Source: Streptomyces carminius (GTDB lineage Bacteria > Actinomycetota > Actinomycetes > Streptomycetales > Streptomycetaceae). Taken from it: DNA of 64,000 nt. The notes below the pieces were generated by a model. The model did no database searches and was not told the DNA's origin. It saw only the letters and a list, made by a program, of their open reading frames with translations. A program made the translations under genes and the position numbers. This document shows positions 15,552-24,524 of the stretch, piece after piece; the stretch's first letter is position 1; every line of letters starts with the position of its first letter. The DNA lies in NCBI RefSeq assembly GCF_002794255.1, contig NZ_PGGW01000057.1:126656-190655 (forward strand), read 5' to 3'.

Positions 15552-17088
15552 CGGACTCGGCCGCCGCCACCAGCCCTCCCCCTCGTACGAACGTCTCCGC
15601 CGCGGCCAACTCCGGTGCCAGAAAGCGGTCCTCACCCGGTCCGGCCACTCCCGCCTCCTCCATCGCGGCCAGTACGGCCGTGCCGGCCGGCGCCGGGGTC
15701 AGCCCGTCCGCGGCGCGCAGCCGGAGCGCGCGGGCCGCGGCGCACAGCTCGACGGCGATCACCCGGCCCAGGCAGTCGACGGCGGTGCGCAGTTTGCGGG
15801 CGGCCGACCAGCCCATCGAGACATGGTCCTCCTGCATCGCCGAGGACGGGATGGAGTCCACCGACGCCGGGACCGCCAGCCGTTTCAGCTCGCTCACCAT
15901 GGCGGCCTGGGTGTACTGCGCGATCATCAGGCCCGAGTCCACCCCCGCGTCACCTGCCAGGAAGGGCGGCAGACCGTGGGAGCGGTTGCGGTCCAGCAGC
16001 CGGTCGGTGCGGCGCTCGGCGATGGAGGCCAGATCGGCGGCGGCGATGGCGAGGAAGTCCAGCACATAGGCGACCGGGGCGCCGTGGAAGTTCCCGTTGG
16101 ACTCCACCCGTCCCTCCCCGGGGAGCACCACCGGGTTGTCCACGGCCGCCGCCAGCTCCCGCCCGGCGACGGTACGGGCGTGCGCCAGGGTGTCGCGGCC
16201 CGCGCCCGCGACCTGGGGGGCGCAGCGCACCGAGTAGGCGTCCTGCACCCGCGGGGCGTCGTCCTGGTGGTGGCCGGTGAGCCCGGAGCCGCGCAGCACC
16301 GCGCGCATGTTGGCGGCGGACGCGGCCTGCCCGGGATGCGGGCGGACGGCGTGCAGTTCGGGCGCGAGCACCTTCTCCGTGCCCAGCAGCGCCTCCAGGG
16401 TGAGGGCGGCGGTGATGTCGGCGCAGGTGAGCAGGTGGGCGAGGTCGGCGCAGGCCAGCACGAGCATGCCGAGCATGCCGTCGGTGCCGTTGAGCAGCGC
16501 CAGGCCCTCCTTCTCGCGCAGTTCGACGGGGGCCAGGCCGTGCTCGGCCAGCAGTTCGGCCGTGGGGCGCACGGCCCCGTCGGGCCCGGTGGCCTCGCCC
16601 TCGCCCAGCAGGGCCAGCGCGCAGTGCGCCAGCGGCGCGAGGTCGCCGGAGCAGCCCAGCGAGCCGTACTCGTGGACGACGGGGGTGATCCCCGCGTTGA
16701 GCAGGCCGGCCAGGGCGCGGGCGACCTCGGGCCGCACCCCGGTGTGCCCCGAGGCCAGGGTCTTCAGCCGCAGGAACATCAGCGCCCGCACCACCTCGCG
16801 CTCCACCCGCGGCCCCATCCCGGCGGCGTGCGAGCGGACGATGTTGCGCTGCAGCCGCGTCCGGAGCCCGGCGGGGATGTGCCGGACGGCGAGGGCGCCG
16901 AAGCCGGTGGAGACGCCGTAGACGGGTTCCGGTCCGGCGGCCAGGTCCTCGACGATCCGGCGGGCGGCGGCGAGGGCTTCGACCGCCTCGCCGGAGAGTT
17001 CGACCTGCGCCGGGCCGCGGGCGACGGCGACGACGTCCTCGGCGGTGGTTCCGGCGGTGCCGACCACGACACGGTTCTGCATAGTCAT
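15532..17088 (-). CDS. hutH: Histidine ammonia-lyase
   Basis: A 518-residue enzyme converting L-histidine to trans-urocanate and ammonia, the first step of histidine utilisation. The electrophilic MIO cofactor is formed from the Cys146-Ser147-Gly148 triad in YGSLGCSGDLAPLAH, Cys replacing the usual Ala as I recall for the S. griseus enzyme. The catalytic Tyr is in VYGVSTGFGA (about 56-65), and the C-terminal signature is SAMQEDHVSMG. Starts are ambiguous (GTG 17100, ATG 17088, ATG 17082). A promoter-like -35/-10 pair puts the transcription start at about 17090, excluding the GTG and favouring an almost leaderless ATG 17088. The rest of the hut pathway is not in the window. Confidence 0.95.
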   Translation of the reverse strand: MTMQNRVVVGTAGTTAEDVVAVARGPAQVELSGEAVEALAAARRIVEDLAAGPEPVYGVSTGFGALAVRHIPAGLRTRLQRNIVRSHAAGMGPRVEREVVRALMFLRLKTLASGHTGVRPEVARALAGLLNAGITPVVHEYGSLGCSGDLAPLAHCALALLGEGEATGPDGAVRPTAELLAEHGLAPVELREKEGLALLNGTDGMLGMLVLACADLAHLLTCADITAALTLEALLGTEKVLAPELHAVRPHPGQAASAANMRAVLRGSGLTGHHQDDAPRVQDAYSVRCAPQVAGAGRDTLAHARTVAGRELAAAVDNPVVLPGEGRVESNGNFHGAPVAYVLDFLAIAAADLASIAERRTDRLLDRNRSHGLPPFLAGDAGVDSGLMIAQYTQAAMVSELKRLAVPASVDSIPSSAMQEDHVSMGWSAARKLRTAVDCLGRVIAVELCAAARALRLRAADGLTPAPAGTAVLAAMEEAGVAGPGEDRFLAPELAAAETFVRGGGLVAAAESVTGPLA

Positions 17089-17096
17089 ATTCAGGA

Positions 17097-17125
17097 ACAC
17101 TAGGGAGTGAATCGCGCGCTGTCAC
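17097..17125 (-). promoter_or_regulatory. Predicted hutH promoter
   Basis: Reading the minus strand, GTGACA (17125-17120) is followed by exactly 17 bp and then TAGTGT (17102-17097), a fair SigA-type -35/-10 pair. The start of transcription should fall near 17090, two bases from ATG 17088, so the mRNA would have almost no leader. Confidence 0.5.
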
Positions 17126-17214
17126 GGGCCTGTCGCGCCGGGGCCGCGTGGCCGGGATCACACCCGGAGCGCGGAGTCGCACCCGGAGCCCGGTGGCGCG
17201 CACGGTCCGCGGGG

Positions 17215-18408
17215 TCAGACGTCCAGACCGCGGAAGCGCCGGCGGTCCCGGCCGCGCCCCGGGCGCCCCCGCTCCCCCCGTGTCCCGGGCGCCCCCTCGC
17301 CCCTCTCCCCCTCCTCGGCCTCGTCCGCGAGGCGGACGACCACCTCCTCGCGCCCGGCCACCACCGGCTTGTCCGTACGGGCGGCCTTCGCCCGGTACTG
17401 GGCCGCGTCCGCCAGCCGGAACAGCCGGCGGGCCGAGCGGACCGGGCCTATCGGATCGCCCGTCGAGGCGACCCCGCAGGCGACCCCCTCGCCCCGCTCC
17501 AGCTCGGCGGCCCGGCGGCAGACCTCGTCCGCGACCCGGACCACCTCGTCCGCCGGCGGCCCCACCGTCAGCAGGCAGAACTCGTCACCGCCCAGCCGGG
17601 CGGCCAGGGTGTCGGGGAGCATCGCGCCGCACAGGGACAGCACCGAGGCGAACCGCTCCAGCAGCTGGTCGCCCGCCTCGTGCCCCAGCTCGTCGTTGAC
17701 CGCCTTGAGCCCGTTGACGTCGCAGACCAGCAGGCTCACCACCGTGCCGTCCGCCCGGTGCCGCTCCAGCGCCTCGTCCAGGCGTATGTCCACCGCCCGC
17801 CGGTTCGCCAGCCCGGTGAGCGGATCGGTGAACGCCAGCCGGCGCACCTCCTCCAGCCGCTCGGTCTGGGCGATCCCGGCCGCGATCACCGCCGCCAGGA
17901 CGGTGGCGAAGTCCGTGTCGGACCGGTCGAAGACCGGCTGCCCCGCCTCCCGCGCCACGTACAGCTCGCCCCACGGCCGGCCGTGCAGCACGATCGGGGC
18001 CACCACGCAGCAGCCCCGCCCGCGGTGGCGCAGCGCGGTGGCCCGCCGGGCGGTGACCGGCCCCCCGACGGCCCCGTGACGGGCGCCGTCCGCCGTCTCC
18101 ACCCAGGCACGCGGCTCGCCGCCGCCCGTCCAGCGCCGGTGCAGGAAGCCGGTGATCTCCGGGAAGTCGTGGACCGGGTACGACTCGTCCTCGGGGAACT
18201 CCTCCTCGTCCCCCTGCCGCTTGCCCGTGTTCACCAGCACCCGCAGCCGCCCCCGCGCGCGCTCCCAGACGGAGACGGCCGCGAAGGAGCCGTCCATCGC
18301 GGTCCGCGCGCCCTCGGCCGCGGCGTGGGCGACGTCGCGGAGCGTGTGGGCGGCGGCCATCGCCTGCGCCAGTCCTACGACGGCCCGCAGCCGCGCGTCG
18401 TCACCCAT
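17215..18408 (-). CDS. GAF-GGDEF diguanylate cyclase
   Basis: A 397-residue cytoplasmic protein. Residues 1-180 form a GAF-type sensor (GRPWGELYVAREAGQPVF near 143-160). The GGDEF domain (about 190-345) has intact substrate and metal residues: RLAFTDPLTGLANRRA, DVNGLKAVNDELGHEAGD and LGGDEF at 273-277. The inhibitory RxxD site expected five residues before GGDEF is absent (TLAARLGGDEF). It should make cyclic di-GMP, which in Streptomyces holds BldD on DNA and delays sporulation. Its position beside hutH corresponds, from memory, to SCO4931, listed among S. coelicolor Cdg proteins. The tail after about 365 is low-complexity Arg/Gly. Confidence 0.9.
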   Translation of the reverse strand: MGDDARLRAVVGLAQAMAAAHTLRDVAHAAAEGARTAMDGSFAAVSVWERARGRLRVLVNTGKRQGDEEEFPEDESYPVHDFPEITGFLHRRWTGGGEPRAWVETADGARHGAVGGPVTARRATALRHRGRGCCVVAPIVLHGRPWGELYVAREAGQPVFDRSDTDFATVLAAVIAAGIAQTERLEEVRRLAFTDPLTGLANRRAVDIRLDEALERHRADGTVVSLLVCDVNGLKAVNDELGHEAGDQLLERFASVLSLCGAMLPDTLAARLGGDEFCLLTVGPPADEVVRVADEVCRRAAELERGEGVACGVASTGDPIGPVRSARRLFRLADAAQYRAKAARTDKPVVAGREEVVVRLADEAEEGERGEGAPGTRGERGRPGRGRDRRRFRGLDV

Positions 18409-18466
18409 GCCGTACCCATCTCATACGACCCAGGTTATGAGCCTTCGCTCCGGCGCGCCGACCGGC

Positions 18467-19351
18467 TCACTCCCCGGGCCAGCGCGGCGGGCGCCGCTCG
18501 TTGAAGGCGGCCACGCCCTCGGCGCGGTCCCCGGAGAACGCCACCGAGCGCCAGGCCGCGTCCTCCACCTCCAGGCCCGCGTGCAGGTCCAGACCCCAGC
18601 CGGTGCGCAGCGCCCGTTTGGCCGCCCGCAGGCCCACCGGGGAGTTCGCCGCGATGCGCCGGGCCAGCTCCAGCGCCTCGGCACGGTCCCGCCCCTCGGC
18701 CGCCAGGTGGTCGACCAGGCCCAGCTCGCGGGCCTCGTCCGCCGCCACCCGCCGCGCGGTGAAGATCAGCTCCGCCGCGCGGGCCGCGCCCACCCGGCGG
18801 GGCAGCAGCTGGGTGCCGCCGCCGCCGGGGATCACCCCGACCGACACCTCCGGCAGCCCCACCACGGCGGTGGGGTCGGCGACGATCAGGTCACAGGCCA
18901 GGGCCAGCTCGAAGCCGCCGCCCAGCGCGTACCCGTGCACGGCCGCGATCACCGGCACCGGCAGCCGGAGCACCCCGGTGTAGGCGGCGCGGGCGTACGG
19001 GCGCTGCCGCGCCAGGTCGGCGTCGGTGAAGGAGTTGCGCTCCTTGAGGTCGGCGCCCACGCAGAACGCCCGTTCGTGGGTGGAACCGAGCACCACCGCC
19101 CGCACCCAGCGGTCGGCGGCGAGGGCGGCGCACGCCTCGCCGAGCCGGCGGGCCAGCTCGGTGGAGACGGCGTTCATCGCCGCCGGCCGGTCCAGCAGCA
19201 GCTCGGCGACATGGGTGTCCGCCTCGCGCCGCACCACGACCCACTCGCCGTACCGCTCCTCCGCGGTGCCGCCGCCCGTGCCACCGCCCGCCCTGCCGTC
19301 CCTGTCGTCCGTGTCGTCCCTGCCGTCCGTGCCGCCGCTCACACCGCTCAC
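18467..19351 (-). CDS. Enoyl-CoA hydratase/isomerase family protein
   Basis: A 294-residue crotonase-fold protein. GTG 19351 has GGAGGGG just upstream; the first 30 residues (Thr/Asp/Gly-rich) are disordered, so a later start is possible. Family motifs are RAFCVGADLKER (CoA-binding loop), AAVHGYALGGGFELALACDL (oxyanion glycines) and LPEVSVGVIPGGGGTQLLPR, with Glu at the hydratase Glu position. It should hydrate trans-2-enoyl-CoA in fatty-acid or branched-chain breakdown. Its neighbours, adenylate cyclase and the acyl-CoA carboxylase genes, keep this order in Streptomyces as I recall. Substrate is not deducible. Confidence 0.9.
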   Translation of the reverse strand: MSGVSGGTDGRDDTDDRDGRAGGGTGGGTAEERYGEWVVVRREADTHVAELLLDRPAAMNAVSTELARRLGEACAALAADRWVRAVVLGSTHERAFCVGADLKERNSFTDADLARQRPYARAAYTGVLRLPVPVIAAVHGYALGGGFELALACDLIVADPTAVVGLPEVSVGVIPGGGGTQLLPRRVGAARAAELIFTARRVAADEARELGLVDHLAAEGRDRAEALELARRIAANSPVGLRAAKRALRTGWGLDLHAGLEVEDAAWRSVAFSGDRAEGVAAFNERRPPRWPGE

Positions 19352-19457
19352 GCCGCCCCTCCGGTTAACGGTCGCTCACTGCCGTACGCAGCGCATCATG
19401 CCATCCGCGCCGGACCGGGGCGGAGCCGCCGGCGGGCCCAGGAGGACGCAGGAGGAC

Positions 19458-20567
19458 TCAGGGGGACGCGCGGCGGGAGAGCAGCCACGGCTCGACGACG
19501 CCGAGCCCGCGCACCGGGCGCTGGTAGAGGGGCTGGAGGGCGAAGCGGTACCCCGAGGCGTTGTCGGCCTCCTTCTCCGACTCGGGCGCGTCCCCGGCGG
19601 CGACCAGCTCCGCGCGCAGCGCCCCGTCCACCAGGACCGTGTCCTTGGGGGCTATGGAGGTCAGCCGGCTGGCCAGGTTGACCGTGTTGCCGAAGACGTC
19701 CCCCATCCGGGTGGTGACCGTGCCCAGCGCCATGCCCACCCGCAGCTCGGGCATCGTCGGGTCGTTGGCGAGGGTCTCGATCAGCCGCAGCCCGATCTCG
19801 GCCGCGGTGCCCGCGCCGTCGGCCACGTAGAGCACCTCGTCGCCGAGGGTCTTGATCAGCCTGCCGCCGTGCGCGGCCACCAGGTCGGCGGCCGTGGTCT
19901 CGAACGCCTCGACCAGCTCGCCCAGTTCCTCCTCCTCCAGCCGCCGGGTCAGCCGGGTGAAGCCGACCAGGTCGGCGAAGGCGACCGCCAGGCGCCGGTC
20001 CACCATCTCCTCGTCGTCCGCGGCCTGCACCACCCGGCCGGTGGCGGCGGCCAGCTGCCGCCGCCAGACGTACACCAGGAACTCCTGCAGCTCCGGCAGC
20101 AGCAGCTCCACCAGCGGGTACGCCACCTCGGTACGGGTCATCCCCGGCTCGGGCGGCTCGGTCAGCCCCTCCAGGAAGGAGTCGATCTGCCACTCCGCCA
20201 GCCGGGCGGTGGTCTGCCCGGTGGAACGCGCCACCTGCACCGCCATCGGCTCGCTGAGCAGCCCGGCCTCCACCAGGCCGGCCAGCCGCCGCAGCGCGAT
20301 CACGTCGGCCTCGGTCAGCGCCCGGGCCTGGCCGATGTCGGGGAAGCCCATCGCGCGCCAGAAGCGGGCCGCGAGCTCCATCGGGACGTCGGCGGCGCGG
20401 GCCGCCTGGAAGGGTGTGTAGCGCCGCTCGGCGCCCAGGATCAACTGCTCGATGCGGAGCGCGAGAGGGTCCTCCTCAGCGGGGGCCGCGGCAGGGTCCG
20501 CGTTCCTGTCCGCCGCCTCCCTGGCCGCCGGCTCCGGCTCTCCGGCCGGGGTGCCCGAGTCGTCCAC
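19458..20567 (-). CDS. cya: Class III adenylate cyclase
   Basis: A 369-residue protein. GTG 20567 is chosen because GGAAGGG precedes it and upstream residues lie within the antisense of birA-like sequence. A helical N-terminal region (LGAERRYTPFQAARAADVPM, then a MerR-like/pH-sensing-type helical module, about 40-185) leads to the catalytic domain (about 190-350). The metal-binding Asp residues are in VAFADLVGFTRLTRR and in GGRLIKTLGDEVLYVADGAG; VGMALGTVTTRMGDVFGNTV is the dimerisation/transition-state segment. It makes cAMP, which with Crp controls germination and development in Streptomyces. Soluble: no membrane segments. Context and length match the single cya of S. coelicolor (SCO4928, from memory). 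Confidence 0.9.
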   Translation of the reverse strand: MDDSGTPAGEPEPAAREAADRNADPAAAPAEEDPLALRIEQLILGAERRYTPFQAARAADVPMELAARFWRAMGFPDIGQARALTEADVIALRRLAGLVEAGLLSEPMAVQVARSTGQTTARLAEWQIDSFLEGLTEPPEPGMTRTEVAYPLVELLLPELQEFLVYVWRRQLAAATGRVVQAADDEEMVDRRLAVAFADLVGFTRLTRRLEEEELGELVEAFETTAADLVAAHGGRLIKTLGDEVLYVADGAGTAAEIGLRLIETLANDPTMPELRVGMALGTVTTRMGDVFGNTVNLASRLTSIAPKDTVLVDGALRAELVAAGDAPESEKEADNASGYRFALQPLYQRPVRGLGVVEPWLLSRRASP

Positions 20568-20643
20568 TGCCCTTCCGATCCACTCACCGCCCCCGCGCCC
20601 ACCGCGCCGGGTCGAGTCCACGATACGGCAGGTGTGCCCTGGC

Positions 20644-21606
20644 TCACTCTCCCGGCGATCCGTCCGGCGGCCCTCCGGGCGCCCCGCCGGGCGCGGGCCT
20701 GAGGTGCACGATGTCGCCCGCGTCCACCGGCCGCTGCACCCCCTCGGAACCGGCCAGGACCAGCCGTCCCGCACCGTCCACCGCGACCGCCTCGCCCACC
20801 GCCTCCGTCCCGCCCGGCAGCAGGGCACGCACCCGCCGGCCGAGTGTGGCGCACCCGGCGGTGTACGTCTGGCGGAGCCGGCTCGCCTCCGGGTCGCCGT
20901 CCGCCTCGCACCAGCGGCCGTACCACTCCTCCAGCGAGCGCAGTACCGCGCGCAGCAGCGGATCGCGGTCCGTGCCGGTGGCGCCGCGCGCCCCCGCGAG
21001 CGCCAGCGAACCGGCGGTGGGCACCGGCAGCTCGTCCGCGCGCAGCGAGACGTTGATCCCCAGGCCGAGCACCACCGCGGCGGTCCCGTCCGGGGTGGTG
21101 ACCCGTTCGGCGAGGATGCCGCCGATCTTGCGCTCGGTGTCCCCGTCGCGCACCAGGATGTCGTTGGGCCACTTCAGCGCGGTGTCCACACCGGCGGTAC
21201 GGGCCAGGGCCGCGGTCGTGGCGACCCCGGCGAGCAGCGGCAGCCAGCCCCAGCACCCGGCCGGTACGTCCGGGGCGAGCAGCACCGAGAAGAACAGGCC
21301 CGAGCGGGGCGGCGCCGTCCAGGCACGCTCCAGCCGGCCGCGGCCGGCGGTCTGCGCCTCGGCGACCAGTACCGCGCCCCGGCCCGCCGTGCCCCGCGCC
21401 GCCCGGGCGGCCAGGTCGGTGTTGGTGGAACCGGTGCGGGTGACCACCTCCACGGAGGTCCACAGCGCGCCGGGCCGCAGCAGCGCACGGCGCAGCGCGG
21501 CGGCGTTCAGCGGTGGCCTGTCCAGGTCGGACCAGGGGTTGTCCGGGGAATCACCCGGGGAGTCGTCCGGGCTTTCCGAGTTTTCCGAGGGCTCCCGCGG
21601 TGTCAT
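20644..21606 (-). CDS. birA: Biotin-[acetyl-CoA-carboxylase] ligase
   Basis: A 320-residue monofunctional biotin protein ligase with no N-terminal HTH. Key motifs: TGSTNTDLA (biotin/ATP pocket start), AEAQTAGRGRLERAWTAP with the GRGR biotinoyl-AMP loop, ALKWPNDILV, KIGGILAE and VLGLGINVSL, then a small C-terminal SH3-like domain. It attaches biotin to the acceptor lysine of AccA-type subunits; its neighbours pccB and accA encode that carboxylase. ATG 21606 is the best start. It is divergent from pccB with 113 bp between, and 76 bp separate its stop from the adenylate cyclase start, so the two may share a transcript. Confidence 0.93.
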   Translation of the reverse strand: MTPREPSENSESPDDSPGDSPDNPWSDLDRPPLNAAALRRALLRPGALWTSVEVVTRTGSTNTDLAARAARGTAGRGAVLVAEAQTAGRGRLERAWTAPPRSGLFFSVLLAPDVPAGCWGWLPLLAGVATTAALARTAGVDTALKWPNDILVRDGDTERKIGGILAERVTTPDGTAAVVLGLGINVSLRADELPVPTAGSLALAGARGATGTDRDPLLRAVLRSLEEWYGRWCEADGDPEASRLRQTYTAGCATLGRRVRALLPGGTEAVGEAVAVDGAGRLVLAGSEGVQRPVDAGDIVHLRPAPGGAPGGPPDGSPGE

Positions 21607-21719
21607 GCAAGACAGGGTAGATGTGGCAAACACCGCACCGCCGGGGCACCCGCCCGCCGATACGCTACGAGTCGGTAGCAAGCCGGTAGCAACCCGTTCA
21701 CCACGAGGAGCCGCAGCCC

Positions 21720-23339
21720 GTGTCCGAACAGCAGAGCCGAGCCGTCGAGACGGCCTCCGAGGACCAGGATCTCCACACGACCGCGGGCCGGATCGCGGAC
21801 CTGGAGCGGCGCATCCAGGAGGCCACCCACGCGGGCTCGGCGCGGGCGGTGGAGAAGCAGCACGCCAAGGGCAAGCTGACGGCGCGCGAACGGATCGGGC
21901 TGCTGCTGGACGAGGGCTCCTTCACGGAGCTGGACGAGTTCGCCCGGCACCGCTCGACCAACTTCGGGCTGGCGGACAACCGCCCCTACGGCGACGGCGT
22001 GGTCACCGGCTACGGCACGGTGGACGGGCGCCCGGTGGCCGTCTTCTCCCAGGACTTCACCGTCTTCGGCGGCGCGCTGGGCGAGGTCTACGGGCAGAAG
22101 ATCACCAAGGTGATGGACTTCGCCCTGAAGACGGGCTGCCCCGTCATCGGCATCAACGACTCCGGCGGCGCCCGCATCCAGGAGGGCGTGGCCTCCCTCG
22201 GCGCCTACGGCGAGATCTTCCGCCGCAACACCCTCGCCTCCGGGGTGATCCCGCAGATCTCCCTGGTGGTCGGCCCGTGCGCGGGCGGCGCGGTCTACTC
22301 CCCGGCGATCACCGACTTCACGGTGATGGTCGACCAGACCTCGCACATGTTCATCACCGGCCCGGACGTCATCAAGACGGTCACCGGCGAGGACGTCGGC
22401 TTCGAGGAGCTGGGCGGCGCCCGCACCCACAACGCCACCTCCGGGGTGGCGCACTACATGGCCGGCGACGAGAAGGACGCCGTCGAGTACGTCAAGGCGC
22501 TGCTGTCGTACCTGCCGTCCAACAACCTCTCCGAGCCGCCCGCCTTCCCCGAGGAGGCGGACCTGGAGACCTCGGAGACCGACCGGGAGCTGGACGCGCT
22601 GATCCCGGACTCGGCGAACCAGCCGTACGACATGCACACCGCGATCGAGCACGTGCTGGACGACGGCGAGTTTCTGGAGACCCAGCCGCTGTTCGCGCCG
22701 AACATCCTCACCGGCTTCGGGCGGGTGGAGGGCGCACCGGTCGGCATCGTCGCCAACCAGCCGATGCAGTTCGCCGGCTGTCTGGACATCGACGCCTCCG
22801 AGAAGGCCGCGCGCTTCGTGCGCACCTGCGACGCGTTCAACATCCCGGTGCTCACCTTCGTCGACGTCCCCGGCTTCCTGCCCGGCGCCGACCAGGAGTA
22901 CGGCGGCATCATCCGGCGCGGCGCCAAGCTGATCTACGCCTACGCCGAGGCCACGGTGCCGCTGATCACCGTCATCACCCGCAAGGCGTTCGGCGGCGCG
23001 TACGACGTGATGGGCTCCAAGCACCTGGGCGCGGACCTCAACCTGGCCTGGCCGACGGCCCAGATCGCGGTGATGGGCGCCCAGGGCGCGGTCAACATCC
23101 TGCACCGCAGGACGCTGGCGGCGGCGGGGACCGACGAGGAGCGCGAGGAGCTGCGGGCCAGGCTCACCGCCGAGTACGAGGACACGCTCCTCAACCCCTA
23201 CGTCGCGGCCGAGCGCGGTTATGTGGACGCGGTGATCCGGCCCTCGGAGACCCGGCGCCACCTCGTGCGGGGCCTGCGCGCGCTGCGCACCAAGCGCGAG
23301 TCCCTGCCGCCGAAGAAGCACGGCAACATCCCGCTCTGA
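21720..23339 (+). CDS. pccB: Acyl-CoA (propionyl/acetyl-CoA) carboxylase carboxyltransferase beta subunit
   Basis: A 539-residue carboxyltransferase with GTG 21720 behind CGAGGAG. It has the two crotonase-like halves of biotin-dependent carboxyltransferases: GCPVIGINDSGGARIQEGV and VGPCAGGAVYSPAITDF in the first, GFLPGADQEYGGIIRRGAKL and VITRKAFGGAYDVMGSKHL in the second, providing the oxyanion glycines. Specificity in this family depends on one residue near the acyl pocket and is most often propionyl-CoA, giving methylmalonyl-CoA for polyketides and odd-chain metabolism. It works with AccA (25356-27134) and the small epsilon subunit encoded 43 bp downstream. Confidence 0.95.
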   Translation: MSEQQSRAVETASEDQDLHTTAGRIADLERRIQEATHAGSARAVEKQHAKGKLTARERIGLLLDEGSFTELDEFARHRSTNFGLADNRPYGDGVVTGYGTVDGRPVAVFSQDFTVFGGALGEVYGQKITKVMDFALKTGCPVIGINDSGGARIQEGVASLGAYGEIFRRNTLASGVIPQISLVVGPCAGGAVYSPAITDFTVMVDQTSHMFITGPDVIKTVTGEDVGFEELGGARTHNATSGVAHYMAGDEKDAVEYVKALLSYLPSNNLSEPPAFPEEADLETSETDRELDALIPDSANQPYDMHTAIEHVLDDGEFLETQPLFAPNILTGFGRVEGAPVGIVANQPMQFAGCLDIDASEKAARFVRTCDAFNIPVLTFVDVPGFLPGADQEYGGIIRRGAKLIYAYAEATVPLITVITRKAFGGAYDVMGSKHLGADLNLAWPTAQIAVMGAQGAVNILHRRTLAAAGTDEEREELRARLTAEYEDTLLNPYVAAERGYVDAVIRPSETRRHLVRGLRALRTKRESLPPKKHGNIPL

Positions 23340-23382
23340 CCGCTTCGACCCGACCGCTTCCGACAGCGAGGAGACCGCGGCA

Positions 23383-23589
23383 ATGATCAAGGTCGTACGC
23401 GGCAACCCGACCCCCGAGGAACTGGCCGCCGCCCTGGCGGTGGTGCGCACCCGGGCGGCGGCCCTGGCGGCCGGGCGGCCCGCCGCGCCCCGCGCCGCCC
23501 AGTGGTCCGACCCGGCCCGCACCGTCCCCGGCCGGCGGCTGCCGCACCCGGGGCCGCAGGCGTGGCGGACGACGTACTGGCCCGGCTGA
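23383..23589 (+). CDS. Acyl-CoA carboxylase epsilon subunit
   Basis: A 68-residue protein starting MIKVVRGNPTPEELAAALAV, the hallmark N-terminus of the actinobacterial AccE/PccE epsilon subunit, which binds the beta subunit and boosts carboxylase activity. The C-terminus ends in the typical WRTTYWPG-like motif. It has a GAGGAG ribosome-binding site and lies 43 bp after pccB, so the two are an operon. Length is normal. A perfect 20-bp hairpin begins 35 bp downstream. Confidence 0.92.
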   Translation: MIKVVRGNPTPEELAAALAVVRTRAAALAAGRPAAPRAAQWSDPARTVPGRRLPHPGPQAWRTTYWPG

Positions 23590-23624
23590 GCCGCCCTCCC
23601 GCCCGCTCCCCCGGAGCGCCCGGG

Positions 23625-23668
23625 GCGCCCGGGGCGCCTGAGTACGGGTACTCAGGCGCCCCGGGCGC
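23625..23668. terminator. 20-bp perfect palindrome terminator after pccB-epsilon
   Basis: The arm at 23625-23644 pairs perfectly with 23649-23668 around loop CGGG. The tip reads CTGAGTA...TACTCAG. It lies between the epsilon-subunit stop and a small membrane-protein gene. Confidence 0.85.
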
Positions 23669-23689
23669 GGACGGCGGAGGATCGAGGAC

Positions 23690-23812
23690 ATGCTCTGGTC
23701 CGACCCGGCCGACGAACCCACCGAGGAGCTGCGCTCCGCACAGGCCATGCTCCGCCGCGCCGGCCCGCTGCTCGCCGTCGCCATGCTCGTGGTCTTCCTG
23801 CTGCTGCTCTGA
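23690..23812 (+). CDS. 40-residue single-pass membrane protein
   Basis: The ATG at 23690 follows GGAGG (10 nt upstream), just after the terminator hairpin. It encodes MLWSDPADEPTEELRSAQAM then LRRAGPLLAVAMLVVFLLLL. A short acidic cytoplasmic part and one C-terminal membrane helix ending at the very last residue make it a tail-anchored protein. I recall a comparable tiny ORF between the epsilon subunit and maf in other Streptomyces, which supports it being real. Function unknown. Confidence 0.65.
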   Translation: MLWSDPADEPTEELRSAQAMLRRAGPLLAVAMLVVFLLLL

Positions 23813-23876
23813 GCGGGCCGCCACGCGCGGGCCCGTCGGCGGCCGCCCGTCAGCGGCCGGCCCGGAGGTTCCTAGG

Positions 23877-24524
23877 ATGAGCCGCATGGTCCACGACACC
23901 GCCTCCGTCCATGGCGCCGCCCCCGCACCCGCGCGCCGTCTCGTCCTCGCCTCCCGGTCCCCCGCCCGGCTCGGGCTGCTGCGGCAGGCCGGGCTGGCGC
24001 CCGAGGTGATCGTCAGCGGGGTGGACGAGGACGCGATCAGCGCCCCCACCCCCACCGAACTGGCCCTGCGGCTGGCCGAGGCGAAGGCGGCGGCCGTGGC
24101 GGAGCGGGACGCGGCGGCGGGCGCGCTCGTCGTCGGCTGCGACTCGGTGCTGGAACTGGACGGGCGTCCGCTGGGCAAGCCCGCGGACGCCGAGGAGGCC
24201 ACCGCCCGCTGGAAGGCCATGCGCGGGCGCACCGGTGTCCTGGTGACCGGGCACTGCGTCGTCGACGTGGCCGCCGGCCGCCGCGTCTCGGCGACCGCCG
24301 CCACCTCGGTCCGCTTCGGCGAGCCGACCGACGCGGAGGTCGCCGCCTATGTCGCCAGCGGCGAGCCGCTGCACGTCGCGGGAGCCTTCACCCTCGACGG
24401 CCGGTCGGCGCCCTTCGTCGAGGGCATCGAGGGCGACCACGGCAATGTCATCGGGCTCTCGCTGCCGCTGCTGCGGCGGCTGCTGGCCGAGCTGGGCGTG
24501 GGGATCACGGAGTTGTGGGCCTGA
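23877..24524 (+). CDS. maf: Maf-type nucleoside triphosphate pyrophosphatase
   Basis: A 215-residue protein beginning at ATG 23877 (GGAGG 8 nt upstream; ATG 23886 is also possible). The family signature LVLASRSPARLGLLRQAGL sits near residue 20, with Ser-Arg-Ser-Pro for phosphate binding. VVGCDSVLELDGRPLGKP carries the catalytic Asp, and VAGAFTLDGRSAPFVEGIEG then DHGNVIGLSLP is the C-terminal signature. It hydrolyses non-canonical or modified NTPs such as dTTP/UTP analogues to the monophosphate and is linked to septum control. The 3' end overlaps the convergent membrane-protein gene by 20 bp. Confidence 0.92.
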   Translation: MSRMVHDTASVHGAAPAPARRLVLASRSPARLGLLRQAGLAPEVIVSGVDEDAISAPTPTELALRLAEAKAAAVAERDAAAGALVVGCDSVLELDGRPLGKPADAEEATARWKAMRGRTGVLVTGHCVVDVAAGRRVSATAATSVRFGEPTDAEVAAYVASGEPLHVAGAFTLDGRSAPFVEGIEGDHGNVIGLSLPLLRRLLAELGVGITELWA

